Of a stretch of 64,000 nt of DNA, positions 45,137 through 57,600 are shown in pieces (the first letter of the stretch is position 1; each line of letters begins with the position of its first letter). The stretch spans positions 103,701,348 through 103,765,347 of the forward strand of contig CM051456.1 of NCBI GenBank assembly GCA_028274465.1, read 5' to 3'. A program made the position numbers and the translations under genes. The notes under the pieces were generated by a model. That model saw only the letters and a list, made by a program, of their open reading frames with translations. It had not been told where the DNA came from and did no database searches. The stretch is from Plantago ovata. Lineage: Eukaryota > Streptophyta > Magnoliopsida > Lamiales > Plantaginaceae.

Positions 45137-46015
45137 CTATCTCTTCTTTTTGCGGGTACTAGGCTTCCCCTTCATTGATCTCCTTTCCATGCCACGAACC
45201 TGTGAATAAGAAAGAATATAGGCTGCAAGACCACAGTAGTGAGTAGTAATATCAGGCGGATCAGGTGGATCAGATATGGCTTTCAACACGTGTTGCTTGC
45301 CATCTACTTCAATAGTGCAAGTTCTTTGGTAGATGTCCATCACGGAGCGTAGTTTAGTCAAGAATGTTTGCCCTAAGAGTATGACATCCCCCGTTCCAGG
45401 TGCAGACGCCGGCATAACTACAAAATTGGTGTATATAGATGCTTCACCAATCTTGACCAACACATTTTTCACAACGCCCTCGGGTCTCATAAAGGATCCA
45501 TCCGCCAGTAGCACAATAGCCCTTTGCTCAGATAGTTTTCCAAGGTTGCTCTTTTCAAACACATTCAAAGGGATTATGTTTGAGTAGGATCCCGTGTCTA
45601 GTGTGGCACGGACATCTTCAAGCTCACCAATCCCTACCTTAACATCGAAACTTTTAGGGAGTGGTTTGGGATCCTCTTGCTCCTCATCACTTGCGTCAGA
45701 ACCAAGGTCCTTCTCTTCTTCCCCAGCCTGCAGAAGTTCTTCCTTCATGCAACACTCGCACTTAACAACCTTCTTGATGGTGATTTCGTCAGGTACATCA
45801 CCAGCCAATGTAATGGCATTCGACTTCACAGTGTTGCTAGGCAGTTTGCCTTGTTCCCTACTTGCTCCTCGGTCGATCAATTCTTGCATCTTTTGATGGG
45901 CTAGCCTAGTGCTCTCTTCCAACCTATCAAGCCTTGCCCTAGTCTTCTCAGAATCTTCTTCATAACGTTTGAAAAAACTTTGTGTGTGATCAACCATCTT
46001 TTGCAAGTTCTCCAT
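45137..46015 (-). pseudogene. Gypsy retropepsin-type protease region of G1
   Basis: 292-codon frame. The first third is a helical, charged region that continues gag. The second part is an aspartic protease with the active site LDTGSYSNIIPLNVFE (about residue 140), a flap-like region and a GDVILLGQTFL strand near residue 215, ending near 45240 with a Lys/Arg tail. The protease would process the gag polyprotein. The active site is intact. A frameshift separates it from gag at about 46015-46100, so it is not translated from the gag start in this copy. Confidence 0.82.
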
Positions 46016-46083
46016 CAGTTGAGCCGACTTCGACTTCGGTGGCTCTTTCGGAGCGGGATTTTCGCAGTGATCATTACCATAAT

Positions 46084-47292
46084 TCAGCCTACTACGGTCT
46101 TGGTTAGGGCCATAAGTTTGGTTAGCCGGTGCATATCCTTGATTGTTTCGGAATCCCCTTCTCCAAAATCCACCTCGAGGATTCCTACCGTCTTGTCCGT
46201 AGCTAACTTCTTGAGTACCAAACTCCGTAGCAAAGGCTTCTTCTTCGCCTCCTCGAGCCCAATTGCCATCATATTATGCCAGCTCCGATCTACACATATG
46301 AGCCCCATGCCCATAGTTCTTGCATATTCGGCATACTTCGTTCGAAACAGTTGTTCCGGTGGCGCTCTTGAGGACTTGCTTCAATTTGTTGGTAAAGCAC
46401 TCGAATTGATCCCCATTCCCCTTGTACATAGGGGCTTCTTGAGTCGGTGGAGCTTCAGTTCCACGTCTCCTAACCATTGCTCTTGGGTCCTTGAACTGTG
46501 AACCCTTAGCAAGCCTTTCGAAAACTGCCCAGACGCGGCTTCTGCGGTTTCCTCCCAAATATTGCCTCGGCATTGGAAATCCACCACTTGTTGGTTCTCG
46601 AAGGTTAGTCCATTGTAGAAGTGTTGGACTAGGTCAGAAAGTTCAAAACCATGGTGAGGGCACTTGTTCGTGAGATCTTGAAACCTCTCGAATGCGGTGT
46701 AGATGGTCTCATCATAGTCCTGCTTGAATCCAGTGATCTGCGCCTTTAGCGCGGTAGTCAAGGTGTGAGGGAAGTATTTCTCCATGAAAGCTGAAAAAAC
46801 CTTTTCCCAAGTGTCCAGCGAGCCTGCTGGAAGAGAACTCAACCATGACTTGGCTCTGTCGCCAAGTCCCATAGCAAAAACCTTCATCCTCAACTCATCC
46901 GTTGTTATGTCAGCTCCGGGTCGTGGGAGTTGGTTGACGAAATCATCGATATCGTGCAAGTACCCCGTCACATCTTCCCTTGATAAGCCATAGAACCTCG
47001 GAAGTAGTTGGAATGCGTGGTTCTTGATCTCCAGATCTCGGGTTGCAAACGAAAGAACAATCGCCGGTCCCCTCATACGATCCTTGGTGGGTTGAACCCA
47101 TGCCTTCAGTGGTCTAGCTTTTGCCATTCCGTCGATTTCCTTGAAGAGACTGAGTAGAGATTCAGAGAAATCGGTTTCCTCTATTTCCTCTAGTGCGCGC
47201 CTTTCAAGTAGTCGCCTTCTTTGGTGGTAGACTTTGTCGATCTCAGCAATTGAATTAGCAAGCGGTGTTCCTGCAGAACGTGTATGCGGCAT
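46084..47292 (-). pseudogene. gag: Athila-like gag of G1, frameshifted
   Basis: The ATG at 47292 (MPHTRSAG) lies 145 bases from the 5' LTR. The capsid domain has the pattern typical of Athila/Tat gag: DRAKSWLSSLP, WEKVFSAFMEKYFP and FERFQDLTNKCPHHG. A frameshift near 46560 moves the reading into the frame holding the CCHC knuckle (CRICKNYGHGAHMC, about 46340), which is open from 46573 to 46274. A further shift leads into the protease part. Gag would form the particle that packages RNA; with these breaks the copy cannot make the full protein, though an N-terminal fragment is open. Confidence 0.85.
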
Positions 47293-47416
47293 ACACTATC
47301 TGTAACAGACTAGGAAAGCAGTATCAGAGAGAGATTAAAAAGGAAAACTAAAACTAGTAGAATTAGGAATCTAAAGCTGTAAATATAAACAAATTAAACA
47401 GAAAAAAGGAGTATAG

Positions 47417-47434
47417 TCCCCGGCAACGGCGCCA
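47417..47434 (-). other. Primer binding site of G1, tRNA-Asp type
   Basis: Minus strand TGGCGCCGTTGCCGGGGA, three bases from the 5' LTR. This 18-base sequence is the usual Athila PBS, complementary to tRNA-Asp. The bases 47293-47416 are leader without a gene. Confidence 0.9.
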
Positions 47435-47437
47435 ATT

Positions 47438-48709
47438 TGATGAACCGGAATTTGTCAGATTCTAATTCAGCAAATAATATTTGTAATTTAGCCAAAGGCA
47501 ATCCACAACTACAACGAAAACCGTAGTGTAGCAGTAGAATGACTCGAGTGTCGTTCTCTCGGGACTATAACTAGCTTTATCAAATCTAATTTAGAATATA
47601 AAAACAGCAGACAGATAGCAAGGGGTTTCTCTAACAGATAATGGAGATTGGTGATAGTATGATCCTTCAAAGCATAACGGGTTGATAATCATGCATAAAT
47701 TCCTCGGTCTTGCATAGAGATCTTTGAATCAATCTAGTGTCCTGTTGCAATTATTAAGCACTACGAAGATAATTGGTCTGACAAGTCAATCACTATTGTC
47801 CTAATGTGTTCCGTAATTATTCAACACTACGAAGATAAACTTGCGAACAGGTCGACAAGGGTCCAATTGTGCATAATAATTAATACAACATACGAGAATT
47901 TAGGATGTGCCTGATCAACGAAATAAAGCAATGACACGGAGTATAATGCGCGATATAGCCATTAGCATGATTATCTTACCTTCGCTAAGAATTCACATGC
48001 TACCACCAATGATAAGTTTAGCTACTCATAATAGGCAGGCAATCAACAGAAATCATAGAAGAAAACATATTGAAATATATATAAAATAAGTAGATTAAAC
48101 TGTAAGATACAAGTTACCGAAGGTTGTCAATCTCCGAAGAATTGCGATCCTACGAGCTCCAATCCGCTATGAAAAAGTGTCCCCTAAGCTACGAACTCCC
48201 AGGACAGGCCCCGGGAAGTTCCTACCTAAAACTACAGAGAGAGGTGAGAAAGTAGGTCTGGAAAGATATGATTTTCGGAGAAAACTGAGCAACTATATAT
48301 AGGCTTCGAATTACTGTGGGGCGGTTCGCCCCACACACCCGGCGGTTCGCCCCAGACAATTTCTCGCGGAATTCCGCGTTTTCGACGCAGTTTTGGATTT
48401 CTTCCCCTTTTCGGACTCGGTTTCTGACTTCTAGTAGCCTTCTAACCTCCAAATTCGTCCCCTAGACTTCAAATCCTATCCGGAAACCTTCAGATAGTCC
48501 AAATAGGCTTCTGGAACACCAATTCCTTGTCAACTTCAATATAATTGCCCGGAAATCTTCGAATTTCAACCAAAACCTGTAAAATTAAATCTAAAGGGAA
48601 ACGTGACACTATTCTAATAAAATGCATTAAAATATAGCTAAATTAACATAGAGGATAGCTAAAATAGGTGAAAAAGACTCGAATGAAAGTGTAAAATACA
48701 CATTCATCA
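47438..48709 (-). repeat. 5' LTR of Athila-like element G1
   Basis: 1272 bases, nearly identical to 40429-41719 apart from scattered substitutions and the loss of one 19-base hairpin unit. TATA box at 48294-48301 (minus) with two hairpin units upstream (48315-48353). High LTR identity means a recent insertion. Confidence 0.93.
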
Positions 48710-48717
48710 GAAGCCAT
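48710..48717 (-). pseudogene. Start codon and first codons of the aORF of element 2
   Basis: ATGGCTTC, the start of the aORF, separated from the remainder (from 40428) by G1. The start matches the ATGGCACC start of element 1 by position. Confidence 0.7.
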
Positions 48718-49490
48718 CTCTTATATATAGCAAGGGAGTTGTACGAAAAAGATAACTTTCATTTTGTCCGGAGGTACAGTGAATTCAGGGTACAGGCTAG
48801 AAAATTTGCAGAGAAAGGAAATGTGAGTTAAAGAATTTTGTCTTTCTCTAACTCTTTGTTTATATAGTATCTCTGTTGTGCGAGAAGCTCAACGGTTTTG
48901 AGTCCTCAGCAAGGGTAAAACAGAGATTCATCTGTGTTAGTGGAGCCTTTGCATTAAATGCGTAGTGGTCCACTAACAAAAACCATCAGAGCACACTTTC
49001 TCTTTGTGATATCAACCGTTAGATCAAAAACTGCTTTAAATCAATGGCCACAATTGTATTTCATGTCATGATTAACAACGAGTTTATATGTGCCACGATT
49101 AACGTCACAAATTGATTTTACCTTGATTCACGGGATTTGATCCTTTTTACCCCAGCGCTAATTGCCTGCTGAGGTAAATGAGAATCTTTTCAGCGATTTT
49201 GGACAATTTGACTTTGGCATTTACCTTTTTAGGTAACAAGCCTTGTAATTGCTGAAAATTCCCCCTTAATCAAATATCTTATATTTATTTAAGTTAAAAG
49301 ACAATTCTGAGTTCCCGTCTCAGCAAATTCTTTTTATATTAAGATATCGTTAGGTAAAATCCGAGAAATGTTCTTGCTCTTTGCTGAGTTCCAGTCTCAG
49401 GTTTTTCCTTTGATACTTGAATACATGTTTCAGTATCTTTCATTGTCTGAATGCCCGTTTCAGCAATCTTTAAAAATTTTCTCTTGCTGA
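48718..49490 (-). other. Spacer upstream of the aORF in element 2
   Basis: Colinear with 3700-4424 of element 1. It holds the conserved TATA box (48859-48866), the purine tract complement (ttcccccttaat, about 49258-49270) and hairpin units at 49307-49323, 49384-49400, 49412-49437 and 49442-49467. No gene. Confidence 0.78.
48859..48866 (-). promoter_or_regulatory. Putative internal TATA box of the aORF (element 2)
   Basis: TATATAAA on the minus strand, about 145 bases before the aORF ATG, in the same sequence context as 4284-4290 in element 1. Confidence 0.5.
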
Positions 49491-50705
49491 GTACCTGATG
49501 AACGTGTATTTTACACCTTCATTCGAGTCTTTTTTCACCAATTTAGCTATCCTCTATGTTAATTTAGCTATATTATAGTGCATTTTATTAGAATAGTATC
49601 ACGTTTCCCTTTAGTTTACATTTTACAGGTTTTAGGTGAAAAACGTGATTTTCCGGGAAATTATATTGAAGAGAACGAAGAATCGGTGTTCCGAGGACAT
49701 TTTTGAAGTATCTAGAAGATTCCGAATGGGATTTGAAGTCTAGGGGTCGAGTCTGAAGGCTGAAAGGTCACTAGAAGGCAAAAATCGAGTCCGAAAAGGA
49801 AAAGAAATCCAAAAACGCGTCGAAAATGCGTCTCTCGCCGACTGAAGCTCCCGGGCGATTCGCCCGGGATGTGGGGCGGTTCGCCCCACACCAGGCGGTT
49901 CGCCCAGTGTGTGGGGCGACTCGTCCCACGCCTGCCGAACTCCTATATATAGTTGCTGTTTCTCTACGTTTTTTCATACTTTCTCAGACCTTTTTTCATA
50001 CCTTTCTCATTAGTTTTAGGTAGGAATTCTCCAGAGCCTGTTTTGGGAATTCTTAGCATAGGAGACGATTTTTCTTATCAATTTGGAGCTTGTGAGATCG
50101 TGATTCTTCGGTGATTGACAACCTTCGGTAACATTGTATCTCAGATTTGATTTTCCTATTTATATTTATATCTTTCAACATGTTTTCATTCAATCTTGCT
50201 TTGATTTCTGTTGATTGCATGACATCTATGAGTAGCTAAATCTATCGTTGGTGATAGTATGTGATTTCTTAGCGAAGGGTTATTAATTGTGCATGATGGC
50301 AGTAATGCGAATCAGACTTTGAGTTATTGCTTTATTTCTTTGATCTATCTAAGCCCTCTATCTTCGTAGTGTTGAATAAAACGGAACACATTGGACAATT
50401 CATGATCAAAGATCTCTATGCAAAACGATCGGGTACTTCATGCATGATTATTAACCTACTATGCTTTGAATGATCATACTATCACTAACTTCCATTATCT
50501 TGATAAGAAAAACATGTGCTAAGTCGTTTGTTGATTTTATAGTTTAAGTTAAATTAGATAAAGCTAGTTATAGTCCTTAGAGATCGACACTCGAGGTTAT
50601 TTTACTGCTACACTACGGTTTTTGTTGTAGTTGTGAATTGCCTTTGGCTAAAAAACAAATTTATTTGATTAATTTGAATCTGACAAATTCCGGTTCATCA
50701 GTACC
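49491..50705 (+). mobile_element. Solo LTR of the Athila-like family with target duplication
   Basis: An LTR of 1205 bases (49496-50700, TGATGAACG ... TTCATCA) with no internal region, flanked by a perfect 5-bp duplication gtacc (49491-49495 and 50701-50705). It lies on the plus strand, opposite to G1 and G2. It carries about four GGCG/CGCC hairpin units (49850-49930) before a TATA box (about 49943). A solo LTR is the usual product of recombination between the two LTRs of one element. The insertion point is the loop of a hairpin of the host element. Confidence 0.92.
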
Positions 50706-50893
50706 CGTCTCAGCAAGTGATCAAGTTTCTGAACAAATACCCATTTTGAAGGAATTACTTGCTGAATGCCTGTTTCAGCAATCATGTAGTGAATTATCAT
50801 TTCTTTTAGAAGAAATCAGTGGAAGGGACTTTATATATGTGAGCCTACTTTGGTTTGCTGAATGCCTGTTTCAGAATCTACCAAATGTATCCC
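50706..50893 (-). other. Hairpin-rich spacer of element 2, pol side
   Basis: It includes the perfect hairpin TTGCTGAA/TTCAGCAA (50759-50781, loop ACAGGCA in RNA sense), a shorter one at 50858-50874, and the right arm of the hairpin split by the solo LTR (50709-50717). No gene. Confidence 0.75.
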
Positions 50894-52561
50894 TTACTGT
50901 TGAGGTAGTTCAATCAATCCAAGGTTATACCTAAGCATTGCGAACCTATTATCTGGTAGGGGCTTGGTAAAGATGTCAGCAAGTTGATCATCAGTACCTA
51001 CTTTCACAACCTCAATGTCTCCTTTTTCCACATGATCTCTAATGAAATGATGTCTAATATCAATGTGCTTTGTCCTTGAGTGGAACTTAGGATTTTGCGT
51101 GATAGCAATAGTACTTGTATTATCACAAAAGATTGGTGTTTTCTTTGCAGAAATACCATAATCTCTTAATTGTTGCTGAATCCATAGAATTTGAGCTGTG
51201 CAACAACCAGCCGCAATGTACTCAGATTTAGTAGATGAATTGGCAACACAGGTTTGCTTCTTGCTGAACCATGATATTAATCTAGTACCTAGAAACTGAC
51301 AAGTTCCAGAAGTACTTTTTCTATGAAGAGTTGATCCTCCATGATCAGCATCAGAATAACCAACCAATTCCAATCCAGAATCTTTAGGATACCATAATCC
51401 AACATTGATTGTACCTTTGACATATTTCAGTATCTTAAGTACCTTTTTGTAGTGTGATTCTCTTGGATCAGATTGGAATCTTGCACACACAAAAACAGCA
51501 TACTGAATGTCAGGTCTACTTGCTGTTAAATACAGCAAGGAACCAATGAGCTTCCTATACTTGTGTTCTTCAACACACTTATCTTCTTTAGTATAGCCAA
51601 ATTTGGTACCCACGCTCATAGGGATCTTTTCAGGTTTTTCTTCCTCTTTGATCCTAAACTTTATGAGCATTTCTTTTGCATACTTTGCTTGATTTATGAA
51701 TATTCCATCTTTGAGTTGCTTGACTTGCAATCCTAGGAAATAATTCAATTTACCCATCATACTCATTTCAAACTTGTCTGTCATGAGTTTGGCAAAATCA
51801 TCACAAAGTTGCTTGTCCTTAGATCCAAATATTATGTCATCCGCATAAATCTGAACTAAGAGTATTTTACCATCATGGTTCATGGTAAATAAAGTTTTGT
51901 CAAGTTCACCTTGCTTGAAACCATTGTTCAGCAAGAACTTAGCTAAGGTATCATACCAAGCTCTTGGTGCTTGCTTTAAACCATATACAACTTTCTGAAG
52001 CTTGTATCCCATCTTGGTTTCTGAGGGAAATTCAAAGCCAGGGGGTTGTTCCAAGTAGACTTCTTCAGCAAGTTCACCATTTAGGAATGCACTTTTAACA
52101 TCCATTTGATAAACAATAAAGTCATTGTGAGCAGCAAAGGCCAAGCAAAGTCTAATTGCGTCCAATCTTGCAACTGGTGCATAAGACTCATCATAGTCCA
52201 ATCCTTCAGTCTGACAGTAACCTTGAGCAACTAATCGTGCTTTGTTCCTTGTTACTTCACCAGACTCACTCTGCTTGTTTCTGAACACCCACTTTGTACC
52301 AATTGCTTTCTTGTCTTCAGCAAGGGGTACAAGTTTCCAGACTTTGTTCCTTTGAAATTGATCCAGTTCTTCTTGCATTGCCTTGATCCATTCAGAATGC
52401 TTTAAAGATTCTTCTATGGTCTTGGGTTCAATTTCTGAAACAAAGCAAGAGAACAAAGCTTCTACTTCTATGGTCTTGGGTTCAATTTCTGAAACAAAGC
52501 AAGAGAACAAAGCTTCTACTTCTACGACATTTGCTTCTTCAGCAAGTTCATGAGTAGTAGA
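50894..52561 (-). pseudogene. pol: Copia pol of element 2: RT and RNase H, N-terminus cut by copia D
   Basis: One uninterrupted frame from 52510 to the natural stop. [35 protein letters not shown], and the catalytic box reads YADD where element 1 has YVDD. RNase H has SDADHGG and CDNTS, but STKSEY in place of STESEY, so a conserved acidic residue is Lys. A 54-base tandem duplication (period from 52418 to 52472) doubles the 18-residue segment ending EPKTIE. The reading frame reaches the copia D insertion at 52562, so integrase and gag lie beyond it. The open frame does not mean activity. Confidence 0.87.
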
Positions 52562-54666
52562 TGTAAGAAAATACGGTCAGAGTTACCCCTAGGGTACGCA
52601 GCGGAATTTTAAAAATTTTCTTAACATACAGGTTAATTGATTATGTATATGTCGTATATATGTAAACACGTCAATTAGAAGACTAACATTACTTCCAAAG
52701 CAAGCACAGCTTCCAAGTCTTCGTAATAATCCGGTGTATCTTCTCCTTCGTCGAAGTCGAAGATATCTGCAATACTTTGATTATCTGCAAGACAATAAAA
52801 GTTAGTTTCCAGGTCCTAGAACCTCAACATTGGTATCCACGGATGAACAGCCTATCGGAAAGAATGCTAGGATATTCTTTGTGTGACCAAAAAGACGGGG
52901 CGGCGGTTTTCCTCCGGCAAGGTGGCGCGCGCGTGTGGCTTATAGGGGAGGGGAGAGCTTTTATATTTTCTCTAAGAAAACTAGGGAGAATAATTCTGTA
53001 AGAATTGATTGTTCAGAATCATGAAAAAGCTCTCTAATAGTCTACTATATATAGTAGTCAATAGAAGCCTAAAGCATAAGCAATTAGACTTCGTAAAGGA
53101 ATAAGAATCTAATTCTTATCGCACTAGGAAACCAATATCAAGTCTAGATTCATTCCCAATCAAATCAAAACTCAATCAGGAAAATCTAACTTATCCCTTG
53201 GACTTCTAACAGAGGAAGGAGTCGAACTCCTTCCCCTATCCAGCTTACGCGTGAGCGCGCGCCTGTCCTATGGGAGATAGGTGGGTCCCAATTTTGGGAC
53301 CCACTTATAGTTCTAAGTCAATTCAAACTCCAAGTATTTTGCCCAAGTGCATATGTTAATTCTAAATTAACATATCCTTTCGAATCAAACCTCCGTTATA
53401 TTTCTAAAATATGATCTTTAATTGTATGTACATAAAATACAATTAATTAGTCAATTCAATTAATAATTCCAGATCATTAATTGAGCCACTAAATATTATA
53501 ATTAATTCCAAATTAATTATAATCCATCAATCACAATTAATTCCAAATTAATTGCGATTCCATCTTCAAGGATATTCGGATAAGCTGAATCACCACATAG
53601 TGTGACCCATAGGGCCTCATTGTATTAAGCAAGTCCTAGACTAGGCAAAATGGAATTCCTAGACGGTTCCATTTGCAATATTAATACATGAGGACGTTTG
53701 AGAGGTTTCTCAAAGCAAACCCTTTCGTTGTGAAGTCTGTTGCGCTCAACGCGGCGATGGTAACGTCCCTTCATCTGACTTGCTCGAATGTATCTAGGAT
53801 CGATGAAGTGTCTATCCCAATAATACATCCACGGGCGCCTTCAGTGAGTTGCATGGTGAATCCAATATCTATTATGACCATCATAATAATATTGATACGC
53901 TGGCCAGCGGTTTTACCAATCACAACTATGAACGACTATGAGCAGTGCTCTCCTGTGCTACACGTGAGAGATGAATCCTTCACAGAAACACTTATCATCC
54001 CCATTTGTATGTAGCCATAATCCTGGATCGTGTCTTAGGTCAACTGCTTATTCAGAGCTGACATCGACGGGTCCACCAAGGATATGGGGCAACAAATGTG
54101 ATGATAAAGTCCTGTAAGTCCAAAGGACGACTGGCATCACTTCGACAACTTACCGGTTCCCATATACACTTCGGTGTAGAGTATACATCGATGGGAGTGT
54201 CCGGTGGGTACTTCCATTGTTCGATAATCCTTCTTCGAACAACTATGCGCAGTTCTGGGAACGTTTCTCGATTGTCCAACAATCCGTTCCGTGGCCGTGG
54301 GATCGGCTCACACTTGCTCCAACAAGTATAACCTCCACGCATACTAGTCTCATCTGGTTCATTCAGACCTCTACATCCGAGATGAACCTCGACTAGGGAG
54401 AGTTTGGGATAGATGATAACTCACATAGCTCCCACTATCTGTGTGATCGGTCATCTATCCGAGAGGACATGTTTAATATCAATACAGACAGAAATAGAGA
54501 TATGACATGTTGCATGCCTGGTGTAATATAAATATGAAAGCGATACTCAATAGTAAAATGACAAACATATATCATATTACGTTGACCTGTGTAATAGTAC
54601 ATATATGCCCTCGATAAGGGCTCCATGCCCTTAATAAGGACTGTCTCTAGGACATATACACTATCA
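52562..54666 (-). repeat. LTR D of copia element D (3' LTR)
   Basis: 2105 bases, tgtaagaaaatacgg ... cactatca. It is similar throughout to LTRs A-C but with more substitutions and indels. The TATA palindrome (about 53041-53056), the GGAAGGAGT hairpin (about 53212) and the GGGTCCC hairpin are recognisable. Confidence 0.92.
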
Positions 54667-54680
54667 ATCTCCCACTTGGA

Positions 54681-57600
54681 CTAGAGCCAGTCACCTTTAT
54701 GCCTAATACCCAGATTAGCATAATGTCTTAAGTGGACTTCCACTAATAAGACCTTGGTGAAAGGATCTGCCACGTTGTCCGTGGTAGAGACACGTTCTAT
54801 ACTAACTTCTCCTCTATCAATAATCTCACGTATAACGTGATACTTTCTAAGTACATGTTTGTTCTTGTTTGTAGATCTAGGATCCTTAGCTTGAGCGACG
54901 GCGCCCGTATTGTCCTAATATATCGTTATTGGACTAGGAGCAGGAACAACCCTCAATTCCTTCAAGAACTCTGAAATCCAAACAGCTTCTTTCGAAGCTT
55001 TTGATCCAGCAATGTACTCGGCTTCTGTGGATGAGTCAGCAATCGTGGCTTGCTTAGAACTCTTCCAACAGATAGCTCCTCCGTTCAATTTGAATTAGTA
55101 TCCTGTCTGTGACTCAAAGTCATCAGGATCTGATTCAAATCCAGCGTCGACATAACCAAACATCTTTAATTCTGGTTCTCCACCAAACACCATGAACATC
55201 TCTTTAGTCCGTCGAAGGTACTTAAGAATGTTCTTTACAGCAGTCCAGTGAGGTACTCCTGGATTCTGTTGGTGTCGACAAGTGATACTAAGCGCATATG
55301 CCACATCGGGCCTTGTGCAATTCATTGCATACATTATAGACCCTACTGCCGAAGCATAGGGCACATGACTAATTGCATTTCTTTCTTCATCAGTTTTAGG
55401 ACCATCCTTAACTGATAAGACAGTCCCATGCCTAGCTAGGATAAAGCCTCTCTTTGAGTCGTCCATCTTATAACGCTTCAGTATTTTGTCGATGTAGGTG
55501 GACTATGTCAATCCTAACATCCTCTTGGATCTATCTCTATAGATCTTGATCCCTAGGATGCAGTTCGCTTCACCCAAGTCCTTCATTGAGAAAGTACTTG
55601 ATAACCAAACTTTAGTCTCTTCTAGCATAGAGACATTGTTTCCCATGATCAAAATGTCATCAACATAGATGATCATGAAAACGACTCCTTGTCGCTGTGC
55701 CTAGTGTAGACACAAGGATCTTCCTTGTTTTTGACGAAGTCAAACCATTTGACAGCTTCATCAAAGCGGATATTCCAGCTCCTAGACGCTTGCTTTAGCC
55801 CATAGATGGATCTCTGTAATTTGCATACAGCAGTTGGCCTGGTTTTACTAATAAAACCTTCCGGCTGTACCATATAGACCTCTTCCTCAAGGTTTCCATT
55901 GAGGAAGGCAGTCTTTACATCCATCTGCCAGATCTCATAATCATAGTAGGCAGCTATCGCAAGTAGAATTCAAATGGACTTCAATTTTGCTACCGGTGAA
56001 AAAGGTTTCATCGTAATCGATGCCATACCTTTGCGTGTAGCCTTTCGTCACAAGTCTAGCCTTGTGCGTTTGTACCTCGCCATTGGCATCTGTCTTTCGT
56101 TTAAAGACCCATTTGCACCCAATAGGTCTAACCCCTTGGGGCAAGTCTACCAAGTTCCAAACTTGGTTCAGGTACATGGAGTCCATTTCCAATTCCATGG
56201 CCTCTTGCCATTTGTCTGAGTCAATATCAATTATTGCCTCTTTGTAGGTCTCGGGGTCTTCCCAATCTGATAAGCCGACATCAAGTTCACTGATGTCTTC
56301 TATCATAAAGCTTTGCTTCTGAGGTCCTTTTAGGATCCTCTTCGACCTACGGAGCTCGACTGGTTCTGGTGCTTTTCTTTTCTGACTTCGTGTGACATGA
56401 ACATTATCAGTGGGCACTGATGCAGCTGGTCGCGCCACGCGACCCTGTTCCCTAGCGGGAGGCTGCTCTTGTGCAACTTGTTGCACAGGTTGGTTGACAA
56501 CGGGTTCTATTGGTGTGGTTTCAACTGTTGATCTAATCACAGGACTCCCACTGACTATGACATGCCTAGCAAGTGTCATATCATTATCCTTGTCTGCTTC
56601 GAAAGCTCCCACTGAACTTGAGTCCAAATCAGAAGATTTAGAGAACTCATGTTCGCGCGTGTCAAAGTCTTGAATTTCTTCAAGTTCTATCATGTCATCT
56701 AACCTCTCTTCTTCAAGGTATTCTGCTTTTAAAAACTTGACGTTTCTAGATACTATCACCTTGTGATCTTCTGCATGATAGAATTCATAGCCTCTCGTCT
56801 AACGAGGATAGCCTATGAAATATACTTTGACACCCTTGGCATCTAACTTATCAGTGAGCATCAGTTTGACTATCGCAAGACAGCCACAAGGTCTAAGATA
56901 GCCCAGTGAGGGCTTCCTTCCCTTCCATAACTCATAAGGAGTTTTCTCCACTGATTTAGATGGTACACGGTTCAAAATATAGATTGCAGTTTGTAGTGCA
57001 TATCCCCATAGATTTTTGGAAGAGTCGAGAATCCAATCATTGATCTCACCATGTCTAACAGGGTTCGGTTCCTTCTCTCAGACACACCATTTAACTGTGG
57101 TGTTCCAAGAGGAGTCCATTGCGATTGAATTCCAATTTCCTTCAAGTAATCGATAAATTCTTCACTAAGATATTCACCTCCTCGATCTAATCGAAGAGTG
57201 ACTATCCTTAGGTTCAATTCATTCTCGACCTCATTCCTAAACTCCTTGAATTTCCCAAAGGTCTCAGATTTATTCTTCATAAGATAAATATATCCACACC
57301 TTGAGAAATCGTCAGTAAAGGTAACGAAGTAAGGATAACCCCACGCGCATGGACTTTAAAAAGGTCCACATACATCAGTATGTATGAGCTCTAAGCAGCG
57401 AGTGGCACGAACACCTTGTCCAACAAAAGGTTTGTTCGTCATCTTACCCTTAACACATGATTCGCATGTACCATATGATTCAAAATCAAATGGTTCTAAG
57501 TAGTCCAACTTCCTTAGTCTTTGAATCCGTGTTTCATTGATATGGCCTAGCCGACAATGCCATAGATAAGATGGATTATTCTTCCTACTTGAAGACGGTT

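Larger units (their letters stand above)
40429..48709 (-). mobile_element. Athila-like Ty3/gypsy element G1, lacking RT, RNase H and integrase
   Basis: Two nearly identical LTRs (40429-41719 and 47438-48709) enclose a 5.7-kb internal region with a tRNA-Asp-type PBS, gag and protease. No RT, RNase H or integrase is present. In their place is about 2 kb (43100-45060) of unrecognised sequence. The 3' internal part (41720-43140) matches G2 (59390-60710). It therefore looks like a non-autonomous partner of the G2 family. It is inserted just after the first codons of the aORF of SIRE-like element 2. Confidence 0.88.
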
